Positions 11,764 to 21,795 of a DNA stretch of 64,000 bases are shown here, piece after piece. Position numbers and translations under genes: made by a program. The first letter of the stretch is position 1. Each line of letters opens with the position of its first letter. Under the pieces are notes generated by a model. That model was not told the DNA's origin. It searched no databases and saw nothing but the letters and a program-made list of their open reading frames with translations. This stretch comes from Neoceratodus forsteri (Eukaryota > Chordata > Ceratodontiformes > Ceratodontidae): positions 461,356,501 through 461,420,500 of the forward strand of contig CM028129.1 in assembly GCA_016271365.2 (NCBI GenBank), read 5' to 3'.

Positions 11764-11782
11764 CCATGACAAACTTACATCC
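11764..11782. repeat. Right half of perfect 19-bp inverted pair
   Basis: CCATGACAAACTTACATCC is the exact reverse complement of 8321-8339. It lies at the 5' end of LINE A and just before the CR1 fragment. Confidence 0.8.
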
Positions 11783-11784
11783 TT

Positions 11785-12240
11785 ACTCAAGAACATATGA
11801 AGAGAGACTTAAGGAGCTTAATATGTATAGCCTCGAGGAAAGGAGGAGGGAGGGGACATGATAGAAACTTCGGTACCTCAAGGGAATCAACAAAGTCCAA
11901 GAGGGTAGCATCTTCAAAAAAAAGGTGTGCAAGAACAAGGGCACAATTTGAAGATGGGGGTGGCTCAGAGGTAATTTAGGAAAGTATTTTTTCACAGAGA
12001 GGGTTGTGGATGCATGGAATGGCCTTCCAGAGGAGGTTGTGGAGTCAAAACAGTGGTGGAATCTAAGCATGCATGGGACAGTCATAAGGCAATTCTAGGG
12101 GTTGGGGGTAGGAAGAAGTAGGCTGCTGGTTAACTAGGATCTGCAGCTTATCCATTAGGTAGGGAAATGGGCAGACTGGGTGGGCCAAGCGGTCCTTATC
12201 TGCCATCAAATTTTATGTTTCTATGTTTCTATGTTTCTGT
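11785..12240 (+). mobile_element. CR1 LINE 3' fragment
   Basis: Plus-strand sequence encodes the end of CR1 ORF2 (SYEERLKELN-like, then ERRR, GINKVQEGSIFKK) with stops and frameshifts. The characteristic CR1 3' UTR follows (GGGCAGACTGGGTGGGCCAA, CGGTCCTTATCTGCCATCAA) and ends in TTTCTATG octamers at about 12,212-12,240. It is 5' truncated as most CR1 copies are. The ~300-bp monomer array of the hAT element resumes right after its tail. Confidence 0.9.
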
Positions 12241-12440
12241 TGTTTCATTAATCTGCCCAGAAAGGTGATTCCACACAGTGACTGTGAAATCACCTTTTGG
12301 GATGGAGAAATGAAATGACAGTGCCAGTGTTCATGAAGTGGGGTCCAAAGAATCCCATGATAAAAATTTGGGGCCAAAATTAAAATAAATGGCTACGATA
12401 TAAACCTAAGTTGAACTCCCCTCCCCCCATTGACTCCCAT
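12241..12440 (+). repeat. hAT internal monomer array, part 2
   Basis: Continues the array interrupted at 8320: TTAATCTGCCCAGAAAGGTG, ATGACAGTGCCAGTGTTCAT and AATCCCATGATAAAAATTTG align with 55,870-56,000 in the same orientation. It is cut at 12,441 by L2-like LINE B. Confidence 0.75.
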
Positions 12441-12837
12441 TATCAATCAATCAATCAATCAATCAATCAAATCTTTATTTATTCAGGCGATCATCATTGA
12501 GCAAGGCTCATTTACAAGATGGACCTGATAGGTCAAGGTTCGAGTTGATGCACAGCAATTACATCACATACTTATGAAACAGTTATACATACAGAAAAAG
12601 GAAAATGTTATTTATAACACAATAATATACAGAGAATTCACATGTTAAAGCTTGGCAAGAGAAAGTTAAACTAACATCTACAATATGTACAGTACATATA
12701 TATCACAATGAGGGCCATGACATTAGCTCACATAATGAGTACAAGGATGGTTAAGGGAATATTGGGTGCCATATACTGGCGGTGTCTGGCTGGAAGAAAT
12801 ATGCCATATGTGATTGGAATACGGTTTTGTGGGATGA

Positions 12838-14234
12838 CTATTCTATCTCTAGCGGTAACAACTGCATTTCTCTGTGAAGAAGGCTGTACAGTGCTGCTTG
12901 AAGGATGTAAATGGTATGATAATGGACAGTTTTAGGGATTTTTGTAGGGTGCTCCATGCTATGGCTAGAGAATAGCTGATTGCTGCCCTCCATTTTGGTG
13001 TTGACTTTGGGCAATTTGAGCAGGATGATATTGTTGCTTCTTAGGGCATAGGAGCTGGGAGTGGTCAGGTTGAAGCAGTCCAGGATATAGCTTGGAAGTT
13101 TTTTTGATAAAGCTCTGTAGATCCATAGAGCTGCATTTCTGCTCCTCCTGACATGAAGGGAAACCCATCCAATTGCATCATAGAGAGAACAATGGTGAGT
13201 ATTATATGGCAGGTCTGTAATGAACCTTATTGCTCTATGGTATAAGGTATCCAACTTTTGAAGGTAGGGTGGGGCAGTGACTATAGAGGAAGTCTCGTAG
13301 TCAATGACTGATAGAAAGATGGCCTGGACTAATCTCATCTTTGAATCTCTATTAAGGAAGGGTTTAATCTGTAGAGAGGCCAAGCCTTAGCAAGCTTTTC
13401 AGCAGTTGTTCTAGATGCTGAGTAAAGTCAAGTCTGTTGTCAATCCACACACCTAGGTATTTGAAATTTTCAACATACTCCAGATTTTCTCCAAGTATAG
13501 TGCATAGCTGGGGAGACTGATTGAAGAGGATGTGTTGGTGGAGTTTTGGGTTGTGAACATCATTGCTTTGGTTTTCTTTGCATTTAGCAGAAGCTTTTTC
13601 ATGAGAAGCTGATGTTGTAACAGGGAGAATTCTGCTTGTAGGATTTCATGAGCAACTTTAGGTGAAGGGTTGCTGACATACAGTACAGTGTCATCAGCAA
13701 AGAGATGTACTGAGGACTTGGTAAGGGTTGAATCAATTTTATTTATATAAATGGCAAAAAGGATAGGACCCAGAATAGAGCCTTGGGGGACTCCTCTTGA
13801 CAGTGGTCTTAATGGGGAGAGGTCACCTTCAGCTTTTACCTGCTGTGATCTACTGGAGAGGTAGCATCTGAACCACTTAAGGGAGGATGGATCTAGGCCA
13901 ATGGAGTGTAGGGATGAGAGTAGCAGTTCATGGTCCACAGTGTCGAATGCTTTGCTCAGGTCCAGGAATACTGCACAGACATTGTTCTTTTATCCAGTTC
14001 GGTTTGCCAATCATTGGTGACCTTGGCTAATGCAGTGATAGTGCTATGTTTGGCCCTGAATCCAGATTGAGCTGGATTTAATAGACTAGCATTGTCCAGA
14101 TAGTCTCTTAACTGAATACTCACTAATTTCTCAGCATCTTGGATAACTACAGGTAGGATGGAAATGGGCCTGTAGTTTATTAAGATCCATAGGATCCCTG
14201 ATTTTAGAAGGGGACCACTTGGGCTGTCTTCCAC
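12838..14234 (-). pseudogene. Reverse transcriptase and C-terminus of LINE B
   Basis: RT blocks in order on the minus strand: [72 protein letters not shown] and HLFADDTVLYVSN, an intact FADD active site. The C-terminal region reads LDTLYHRAIRFITDLPYNTH and IYRALSKKLPSYILDCF, typical of this group. Frames change near 13,950 and 13,390. The encoded enzyme would copy LINE RNA at the nicked target; this copy is dead. Confidence 0.9.
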
Positions 14235-14280
14235 AGCGTGGGAATAGAGCCAGAATTTAGGGAAAGGTTAAAGAGGTGAG

Positions 14281-15361
14281 TTAGGGGGACTTCAAGCACA
14301 TGACCACAATCTTTAGAAAGAATGGGTCCAGAAGATCTGCTCCTGCACTTTTTTTGGTATCTAGATGCCATAATAGATCCTCAACTTGTTTCAACAGTAT
14401 AGGTTTGAAGCTAAAGGAGGAGTCAACTCTTTGTTCACCAGTATAGTGGGAGCTTAAACGATCCCTTAATAGGTTAGCTGGGGAGGAGTCAAAGGCAAGG
14501 CCAGCTGTTGTGAAGTGGTTGTTGAATGCATCCAGGATTTCCAATGTGCCAGTTACTGTGTAATTGGATTGGAAGGGGGTTGTTAACATCCTGGCCCATC
14601 ATACCCTTGATGGTGCCCCAAAATCTAGCAGTATTATGGTAGGAGGAGTTGAGCTGGGTCAGGTAGTAGGCAGCCTTTGCATCCCTAACTTTCCTAGTGC
14701 ATTTATTCCTGGCTTTCCTAAAGATCATCCAGTCCATGATATTCTTAGTTTTTCTTGCTACTTTCCAAAGTTTATCTCTCTCAGCAAGTGCAGCTTTGAG
14801 GTCAGTTGAAAACCAGTGACAGGATTTGTTTTTATTCGGATACTAGAGATTGGGGCATGGGTGTTAAGGGCATTTAATATAATGCTATTTAGCACCTGCT
14901 GAGCTTTTCTACAGAATGTGCAAGATAGAACTTTTGCCAGTGTGGAGAGTAGGCTAGATCATGCAGATATCCTTCAATATTGATGTTTTCTTGGATCTCC
15001 TCATGAAGAATTTTGCAGGATCTGTTTTAATGCTGTTGGATCTTACCCCTGTGATGGGGCAGTGGTCACTTATGTCGCATAGGAGCACTCCAGCATGTGT
15101 GAATAGATGTGGTTTACTCACTATCATGATGTCAAGTAGAGTACTGTTCCTACTATTCCTTGCATTTAGTGTTGTTGGTTCATTAATTAACTGTGTGAGC
15201 CCGTAGGTGTCACAGAATGATGCCAGAGGTGTAGCTGCCTGGGTGAGCCAGTTGAAATTCAGGTCCCCTATGATAATAACTTCTTCAGTACAGGACTTGA
15301 CCAGGTTTCCCAGGTGGGATAAGAGCTTGTGTTCAGCAGAGGGGGGGTCTGTAGCATCCAA
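14281..15361 (-). pseudogene. AP endonuclease and linker of LINE B
   Basis: Minus-strand blocks: IIGDLNFNWL (catalytic D/N motif), LTQLINEPTTLN, NSTLLDIMIVSKP and CDISDHCPI (SDH motif). This is the endonuclease order of L2/CR1-type ORF2. The upstream block VITETWLK lies near 15,570, separated by a stop-rich stretch. Downstream come a basic linker (MIFRKARNKCTRKVRDAKAA) and pre-RT helices (LWHLDTKKSAGADLLDPFF). Frames change at least twice, so no intact protein remains. Confidence 0.85.
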
Positions 15362-15632
15362 TTAAATGGAAAGCTGCTGTATTGGGGAGAGAGACTTTTA
15401 GAGATAGACACTCAAATTCCTTGGGCATAGATGTTGCAGCAGTACAGGATACAACTAAACCAGCTTTTACATATATGGCTACTCCGCCTCCACTTGTTTG
15501 GCGATCAGCTCTGAATAGCTGATAGGTAGGTTAACTTCACTGTCCATTGTGGTGGTCTTGAGCCATGTCTCAGTTATCACAAGAAAGTCTGGCAAGGTAT
15601 AGGGCAGCCCAGGCTTGTAGCAAGTAAATTTT

Positions 15633-16193
15633 TCAACAGACTGCATACATTAATATGCAGGAAACTGAGGCCTTTAATTGAGGATAGGTCTGATGGAGAG
15701 TGATGCTTTCAAGAGGTCCAGGGTTGATTTCTACATTACCAATACAGAGCAATAGGAAGATCAGTAATTTCATACGGGCTGCCAGTGATAGGGAGAGGGG
15801 GCTGTCTTTGGTCCTCCTTTTTTTATTCTGTTGCCACTCTTTGTTTTGGGTGCTCCCTGTGGATTTAAGGTAGTGTGTCAAGATACCAATTAGCAGTTTC
15901 ACGACTAGGCTTAGTGGGGATCTATATACCCAGTAGTGGGGCCTTGGCTGAGACATATATGTGGTGATATGTGTAACTTTATGGTGATTGTACCACTGTA
16001 GTCGATGCAGCAATGGCAAGACATATATGAGGGTATAGGTGTCAGCCACGGGGGATGTTCCAGAGAAACTAGGTGGGTTGCCCACTTTAGATTGTATAAT
16101 AGGGTCATCTTCATAGTAGAAACCTATGGCTGATAGTGACAGGAGTATCAGTAGCAAGCTTCCCATTCTGAGTGGGATATTGATAGTTGGCAA
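15633..16193 (-). pseudogene. 5' ORF region of LINE B ending in 2A-like leader
   Basis: A 186-codon open frame. Its first 140 residues contain hydrophobic stretches (MGSLLLILLSLSAIGF) but no recognised domain and may be 5' UTR. From residue 141 it reads MKLLIFLLLC followed by IGNVEINPGP at residues 151-160, a hydrophobic leader ending in a 2A-like ribosome-skipping motif. Endonuclease blocks (VITETWLK) appear further downstream in another frame. Whether translation starts at residue 1 or at Met141 is not decided by the sequence. Met141 is favoured because N-terminal 2A leaders of LINE ORF2 proteins start immediately at the hydrophobic run. Confidence 0.7.
15714..15773 (-). other. Hydrophobic 2A-like (NPGP) leader peptide
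   Basis: The 20-residue stretch MKLLIFLLLCIGNVEINPGP matches the 2A consensus D-(V/I)-E-x-N-P-G-P except that the first Asp is Asn (codon AAT, one transition from GAT). 2A peptides make ribosomes skip the Gly-Pro bond. Such motifs, including forms with signal-like N-termini, are known at the start of ORF2 in several invertebrate APE-type LINEs. Because Asp is normally important, this copy is probably inactivated, though its progenitor may have worked. Confidence 0.75.
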
Positions 16194-16353
16194 TAGGGAG
16201 TAGCGTAGTTGCTGATTGGTTGGATCAGCAAGCTGGTGTGGCTCTCTGTTGGTTTAGAGAAAAGTGCTGTGGGCGGGGAAGAGATTTCGGCGGGAAGATG
16301 CCTATAAATTAACACACAAGAGGGGGGACGGGCAGGTGGTCAAAAATTTTGCA

Positions 16354-16486
16354 CCTTTCCCGACTGCTCCCTCGCTGTTCCTCCCAGCCTTGTGGTTCCC
16401 AAGTTCAGCTAGGTGCCGCCGACCGCCCACTGGTGGAGCGAAGCCCCGGCACTCAGCTGGTTGCTGTGGGCTGAAGGAAGCAGGCT
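16354..16486 (+). repeat. 133-bp direct repeat, copy 1
   Basis: Starts CCTTTCCCGACTGCTCCCTC and ends GAAGGAAGCAGGCT. It matches 17015-17147 without length change and with scattered substitutions. The unit is GC rich and CpG-containing. It brackets 528 bp that hold a smaller duplicated word (GCGCCTCAGC-TCTGGCCCAC near 16,590 and 16,738). It could be a short terminal-repeat element inserted in the hAT interior, or a plain duplication. Confidence 0.8.
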
Positions 16487-17014
16487 GGAGAGAGACAGAG
16501 GAGGGTGCAGCAATTAATAAGGGCAGTAGCAAGCCTTTTTCTGAGCGTCACTGACCAAATCTGCACTACAAAGGACTGTGGGGGGGTCCTGTGGCGCCTC
16601 AGCGTCTGGCCCACCTACATATTCAGACAAGGAGCTGCAATTACACTAAGAGCAGTAAAATGGTAATTTCCCTTACAATACAGTAGTGGATAACAGCACT
16701 TTTTGATGATTTACACATATAAAACTAGAAGAGAGGGCGCCTCAGCATCTGGCCCACTGCTGCTAATAGAGTCCAGCAGAATTCAACAGAATCAACAGCA
16801 GTTGCTCTCTATAGATATCTCACCAGAGTGGAAGCAGCTCTTCTGGGAAACTTGCAGTACAACACCAGGGGAAGAGTAAAAGACAAAAAGAAAAACAAAT
16901 TTTCAAGTCCCACACAGATTTCAGCAATGCAAACTGAGCCAGTGTAAGTCAATGGGGCAGGAGAGCCAATCGGCTGCTGTGTCTGGTGAAGCGCTCGCTT
17001 ACCGATTGGCTGTG

Positions 17015-17147
17015 CCTTTCCCGACTGCTTCCTCGCTGTTCCTCCCGGCCTTGTGGTTTCCAAGTTCGGCTAGGTGCCGCCGACCTCCCGCTGGCGAAGC
17101 AAAGCCCCAGCGCTCAGCTGGTTGCTGTGGGCTGAAGGAAGCAGGCT
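17015..17147 (+). repeat. 133-bp direct repeat, copy 2
   Basis: Second copy at a spacing of 661 bp. It joins sequence (GGCTTACC...GCAGATGTGTCCC) that aligns with 56,070-56,120, so the extra block between about 16,250 and 17,140 is absent from the 55-kb copy of the family. Confidence 0.8.
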
Positions 17148-17149
17148 TA

Positions 17150-17400
17150 CCTTTGAGTCTTCATTTTGCGGTTCAGCTTTGCAGAGTGCAGATGTGTCCC
17201 AATCTACAGAAGATGACAGCACCCAACCTCTAGAGGTAAGTATGGGGTGCGGGGGTGCAGGGAGATGGGTACACAGAGGGAGGGAGGGTTGGAATGGGAA
17301 GGGGGATGGCGATGGTGATACAACAATGGGCTGTTTCCTTTACAACAGATACAAACAAAAACTAAACAGTGAAGGGTGATTTTCTTCTTTCACAGGGAAT
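17150..17400 (+). repeat. hAT interior segment with conserved GAGGTAAGTAT
   Basis: The words GCAGATGTGTCCC, CTAGAGGTAAGTATGGGG and the following G-rich run align with 56,090-56,240 (direct) and 24,990-25,170 (inverted). The GGTAAGTAT word resembles a splice donor and is kept in two copies (AGTAAGTAT in the third), but no open frame supports an exon. Confidence 0.65.
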
Positions 17401-17416
17401 TTTTTTTTATTAATGT

Positions 17417-17830
17417 GGGCACACTGGGGTGGGATCCCAGTGTGCACAATAGTGGGGGGGGCATACTGAAACTGGGATTGGGCACCCGATGTCAGCAAAT
17501 CATGAAGAGGGGTTTGGGGAGGGGCCTAGCCCAGTGTCGGAAGAAAATAAAAAAAATGTGGCACACTGGGGTGGGCTCCCAGTGTGCCACATTAATAGGG
17601 GAGGGGAATACATGCCAACACGAGGACTGGGCACCCTGATGTTGGCTTCTTGGGAGTGTGTGGCAGGTGACAAGAGCTGCCATGTTTCAGCACACTGGGG
17701 TGGGCTCCTAGTGTGCTACATTTAATGGGGGGGGGGATACGTGATGACATGGGGATTGGGCACCCTGATGTCAGCTTTGCTGGACTGTGTGGTGGGCGGT
17801 AGGAGCCGCCATTTTGGAAAGCAGCTCTGC
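17417..17830. repeat. GC-rich tandem monomers (~130-145 bp, 3 copies) with palindromic heads
   Basis: Three units start at about 17,417, 17,560 and 17,690. Each begins with a near-palindrome built of GGCACACTGGGGTGGG and CCCAGTGTGCC, followed by a G run and GATTGGGCACCC-TGATGTC. The second head extends outward to AATGTGGCACACTGG and CCAGTGTGCCACATT. Related units lie at 24.70-24.97 kb (opposite strand) and 56.31-56.62 kb. Confidence 0.8.
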
Positions 17831-17835
17831 GGCTA

Positions 17836-17900
17836 CATTATTTATTGAAATGTTTCACCAGGAAAGGCACATTGAGCAAACATGTTGCTCGTAACTCTGG
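17836..17900 (-). repeat. Short LINE 3'-end-like repeat (CCAGGAAAGGCAC family)
   Basis: TTTATTGAAATGTTTCACCAGGAAAGGCACATTGAGCAAA resembles, in pieces, segments at 39,310, 46,145 and 12,470 (the 3' UTR of LINE B). On the minus strand these look like the last bases of L2-like LINE 3' UTRs. The assignment is inference. Confidence 0.4.
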
Positions 17901-17907
17901 CCATGCA

Positions 17908-17927
17908 CATTACAGTGCACTGTAATG
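17908..17927. repeat. Perfect 20-bp palindrome
   Basis: CATTACAGTGCACTGTAATG is its own reverse complement. It lies in the right half of the hAT element, 80 bp after the GC-rich monomers. Confidence 0.85.
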
Positions 17928-18330
17928 CACAAGGCTGGAGTCTTTTCATCTGCTGCTGTAATGATAAAACTGCACCTGATTGCAGCAGCAGATTTCTTTC
18001 AACTTTTTCACTCTCTTTGAAGTTTTCTGTCATCACCAGCATGCTCACTGAGTGGCGGCCGAGGGATGCATTCACTAAAGCATCCCCTGCATTTGCCACA
18101 ATACTGACACACCTCTGAAATGTGCTACTGCCACAAGATGTTGCTTGCATGAGCGCACAAGCCAACATAAAAAGGGATTTTTTTTTGTTAGACAGAGAGT
18201 AGAGAGATACCAGTGAATTCAATAGCAGAGTGCAAAGCAGACAGCAATACAGTGCTGTAGACATTGCAGACTGCATAGTAAAATAATAAAACACTCATTT
18301 TTGTTTAGTGAGAGAGTATATATAAAGAGA

Positions 18331-19020
18331 GAGAGACTGGACTGTGTTGCCCATCTCTGTGCTGCCATGAAAGCTCACACTGCCCTAGACTCTGTGTTGC
18401 CCTTCTCTGTGCCTGATCTACTACTAGGTTATAGTGCCATACAGATTGAGAAGTGTGTTGCCCATCTCTGTGCTGCATGAAAGATCATACTGCCCTAGAG
18501 TCTGTGCCAGAACTACTATTAGATCATGTAGTGCCTCAGGTATTTTCAGAAGGGGATGTCAGCCATGTCTCAGACTCTGTTGAGCATCTCTGTGCCATGG
18601 TGCCATACAGATTGTGAAGGGGGAGTGTCAACGCCTCAGACTCTGTGTTGCCCGTCTCTGTGCCTGAACTACTATTAGGTCATATAGTGCCTCACATATT
18701 TTGAGAGGGTTTGTCACATCTCAGATTCTGTGCTTCCCATCTCTGTGGCTGAACTACTACTAGGTTATACAGTGCCTCATGTATTTTACTATTTTTAGAG
18801 GGCAGCGTTTTGTCTCAGACTCAGTGTTGTCTATCTCAGTACTGCCCTGAAAGGTCATACTGCCCTAGACTCTGCCTTACTCATCTCTGTGCCGTAATGC
18901 CATACAGACTGTGAAGGGGGGGTGGGTCATGTCACAGACTCTTGTGTTGCCCATCTCTGTGTCTGAACTACTGCTAGGTCATAGTGCCATACGGATTTGT
19001 GAAGGGAAGGGGGAGTCATG
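18331..19020 (+). repeat. Irregular tandem repeats (TTGCCCATCTCTGTG family) in hAT right arm
   Basis: The word TGTTGCCCATCTCTGTG or close variants occurs about nine times at 50-130 bp spacing. It alternates with GAACTACTACTAGGTCATA, GTGCCATACAGATTGTGAAG and GTCTCAGACTCTG. Order is kept but units are partly deleted, so no single period holds. No coding capacity. Confidence 0.75.
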
Positions 19021-19345
19021 TCTTTCTGTAGCAGTTTTAATGATTTTCAGTGTTATTGAATCTTCTGTTTGATAATACTTAATTTTTGGATGCAGCCCTG
19101 TCTTCTGTTTTGCGTCACTTAGTATCGAATCACCCACTTAATTTTTGGGTGCAGCCCTGTTTGTTTACTGAATCTTCTGTTTCATATCCATGTTTAAGTG
19201 AGTCATTATCTCAGTGTCATTCTGTAGCACTTTTAGTGATTTTCAATGTTATTGAATCTTGTTTGATATCACTCCATTTTTGGGTGCAACCCTGTACATG
19301 AATTTTCTGTTTCTCGTCACTTAGTCCCGAATCATGCCACTTAAT
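19021..19345 (+). repeat. Subterminal tandem repeats of hAT element
   Basis: Words TTCTGTAGCA, TTTTAATGATTTTCAGTGTT, ATTGAATCTTCTGTTT and TTTTTGGGTGCAGCCCTGT repeat from 19,024, 19,135 and 19,226. Subterminal repeats of this kind are common in hAT elements, where they often bind transposase. Binding is inference here. Confidence 0.65.
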
Positions 19346-19617
19346 TTTGGGGTACCCTGTCCTGACCTCAGTGACTTACTACTGAGGTACTGGTGACTCT
19401 TACATATTTATTTTTCATTGATGTTGGCTGCTTTCTTACCAAATGTACAAAAATACAGACACAATATTTTTTTTTTTTCAAAAGGTAAAATGTTATTTAT
19501 TTTTAAAATAGGGATCTAAAAGAATAATACTAATGCATGTCTCATACTCAAATAGACTAAAATAGGTCTACAATTCATCAGAGTAAATCGAAACCTTTTG
19601 GAAAAAAATCGATTGGA

Positions 19618-19653
19618 ATCAGAACCGCATCACAGCCGACTCGCCCATCCCAA
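19618..19653 (-). repeat. Right terminal inverted repeat of hAT element
   Basis: Ends ...CTCGCCCATCCCAA. Read inward on the minus strand it matches the left terminus at 27 of 36 positions. An oligo-A tract next to CGATTGGAATC lies just inside. Confidence 0.8.
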
Positions 19654-19661
19654 GCATAAGC
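19654..19661. repeat. Right target-site duplication GCATAAGC
   Basis: Exact copy of 6612-6619 immediately outside the right terminal repeat. Confidence 0.85.
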
Positions 19662-20425
19662 TGTAATTTTGAGCTTTTTTCCATGCATCTGCCTCCTGGT
19701 ACATAGCAGACACTGAAAACAGTTTTGTTTACCACTGCAGCATGCTGTCTGATTGTGATACAGGCTCGATATCAAGTATGAGCTTGAAACATAATTTTCC
19801 CTCTCACAGAAACACATCCCATCAATCTCACCGCAGTATGTGTATCTGTTTGCATTTGAGCAAGGAGGGAGTAAATAAACTGAAAACATTAAGGCCCCCA
19901 AATTCAAATGCCCTCTGGAAAATTGAACATGTGCCTGCATCGTGCATCTAAGATGCACCATGCCAAAGAAACGCAATGTTCAGAAGATGCACTGGAGGAT
20001 GTGTCAGTGCAAACAGGACTGAATATTGCAACAATGTGCCACCGCACATCTGGACATGGGCAGTGCATCAGGGCAGGACTGAATACTGGAAATGGAGCAC
20101 ATCAGCCTGTGACAGGGGAGCAACAGTGCATGACTGAATATGGGAAATAAGCAGCATAGAAGAGCACAGACAGGGAGGGCAGAACCCCAAGGCACAGGGG
20201 AGGGCAGTGGCACAGGGACAGTGCAATAAAGGCACAGGCACAACACTTGTTGGGACAGCACGAAGCACCACACCCAGACCACCAGCCAAGGGAAGTACCA
20301 GGCATGATGGGCATGACACACACAAGGGCATGGACCAAGTGCCACAGCAATGGAGGTGCAAAAGCACAGCACAGCCTGGCCAGGCACTGTGACAACATGG
20401 CTAATGTGCCAAGCAAGGTGGAAGT

Positions 20426-21795
20426 GGCAGCCAGAGCACAGGCAAAGCGTGACAGTGGTACACCAACACTCCACCAAGGGGGCTGCAGGCTATAGGGGGG
20501 TACATGCCCACAGTGACACAGGACTGCACACAGTGTAGCACGGCGGCGTGGGGACCAAGACAACAGCAGAAGTAGGCAGAGGACCAGTACAGGACCAGCA
20601 CAGGGAAGCAGTGCAGGCAACAACATGGGCTGCTGTGATGGACAACTCACAGGCTGCCAAGGGGAAACCATGACAAACACAGTGGTGACAACACCTGGTG
20701 GACTGGGCATACAGGTGTGCAATGGCATGGACACAAATGGGCACTGAGAAGAAAGGGGCAGTGGGCCAACCATGCAACACAGCAGTGATGGCAGCAACAG
20801 CAAAGGATGGACCACAGACACAGGCACAGTCATGATGTAACAATATTTCCTACAACAGTCAAATAAACAGTAACAAACAACAGGCAGCAAAGATCTTAAA
20901 AATTGTTATACAACATTATTTACAGAATAAAACAGGGTGGAATGGGGAAGAGGCAATGCGGGGGGGTAACTATGTACTGATGGATGTCAAGGGACCGGGT
21001 GTGTTGGTGGGGATGAAGGGCCAAGAAATAGCACAACGTTAAAACAGTCCACAGAGACCTAGCAGCTCTGCCCATCATGTGCATTCCCCCTGTGTGGGCG
21101 ACCTCCATGTGGCAGCCAGAGCACAGGCAAAGTGTGACAATGGTACACCGGCACTCAGTCAGGGGGCTGCAGACTACAGGGGGGTACATGCCCACAGTGA
21201 AACAGGACTGCACACAGTGTAGCATGGCAGCACTGGGACCAGGACAACAGCAGAGGCAGGCACAAGATCAGTACAGGACCAGCACAGGGGAGCAGTGCAG
21301 GTGACAATATGGGCTGCTGTGACGGACATCCCACAGGCTGCCCAGAGGAAACCATGACAAACACAGTGGTGACAACACCTGGTGGACTGGGCATACAGTT
21401 GTGCAATGGTATGGACACAAATGGGCAGAGAGAAGCAAGGGGCAGTGCACCAACCGTTCAACACAGCAGGTGATGGCAACAACAGCAAAGGATGGACCAC
21501 AGACACAGGCACAGTCATGATGTAACAATATTTACTACAAAAGTCAAACAAAACAGTAACAATAGGCATCAAAGATATCAAAAATATTGAACAATACTAT
21601 TTACAATATAAAACAGGGTGGAACAGGGAAGAGGCAACATAGTGGGGGGGGACTATGTACAGATGGATGTCAAGGGTTCGGGTGCAGTGGTGGAGATAAA
21701 GGGCCAAGAAACAGCACAACATTAAAACAGTCCACACAGACCTAGTAGCCCTGCCCATTATGCATATGCTCCCTGCGTGGGCAGCCTCCACTGTG
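20426..21795. repeat. Tandem duplication, two units of about 685 bp
   Basis: GGCAGCCAGAGCACAGGCAA starts at 20,426 and at 21,111. TTAAAACAGTCCACAGAGAC near 21,040 is matched near 21,723. The units share order throughout and differ by substitutions and small indels. Overlapping minus-strand frames rich in Cys, Val and Pro run through both units and are not credible proteins. Confidence 0.85.

Larger units (their letters stand above)
12442..16250 (-). mobile_element. L2-like LINE copy B, with 2A-like leader
   Basis: On the minus strand the element runs from about 16,250 to an (AATC)n tail at 12,442-12,471. It encodes a hydrophobic leader with a 2A-like motif, an endonuclease and an RT, all with frameshifts. 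It differs from copy A in sequence and domain wording and is a separate family in the L2/CR1 superfamily. It interrupts the hAT interior just after the AAGTTGAA word shared with the copy at 56.03 kb. The exact 5' end is not visible; the last recognisable coding stretch begins at 16,193. Confidence 0.85.
6620..19653. mobile_element. hAT-type non-autonomous compound transposon (13.0 kb with nested insertions)
   Basis: The ends are imperfect terminal inverted repeats. The left reads TAGAGATGGGAGAACCGGCT. The right, read inward on the minus strand, reads TTGGGATGGGCGAGTCGGCT. Over the first 36 positions 27 match. Both ends are flanked by a perfect 8-bp duplication (GCATAAGC), as expected for hAT insertion. 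No hAT transposase is visible. Removing the nested LINE blocks at 8345-12240 and 12442-16250 leaves about 5.3 kb. In order, the interior holds a unique left arm, a 51-bp-arm hairpin, ~300-bp monomers, a 133-bp direct repeat pair, a segment with GGTAAGTAT, GC-rich palindromic monomers, and two fields of short tandem repeats. Parts of the interior recur at 24.4-26.35 kb (inverted) and 55.0-56.6 kb (direct). I am confident about the termini. Whether every interior segment belonged to the original element is inference. Confidence 0.8.

Noticed and set aside
16354..17147. LTR retrotransposon based on the 133-bp direct repeats
   Set aside because: The repeats lack TG...CA ends, and no primer binding site, polypurine tract, gag or pol is visible.
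20102..20890. 262-codon minus-strand frame, the longest in the window
   Set aside because: It runs through a TG/CA-rich tandem duplication, overlaps other long frames, is dominated by Cys, Val, Leu, Pro and Ser, and has no domain. It is compositional.
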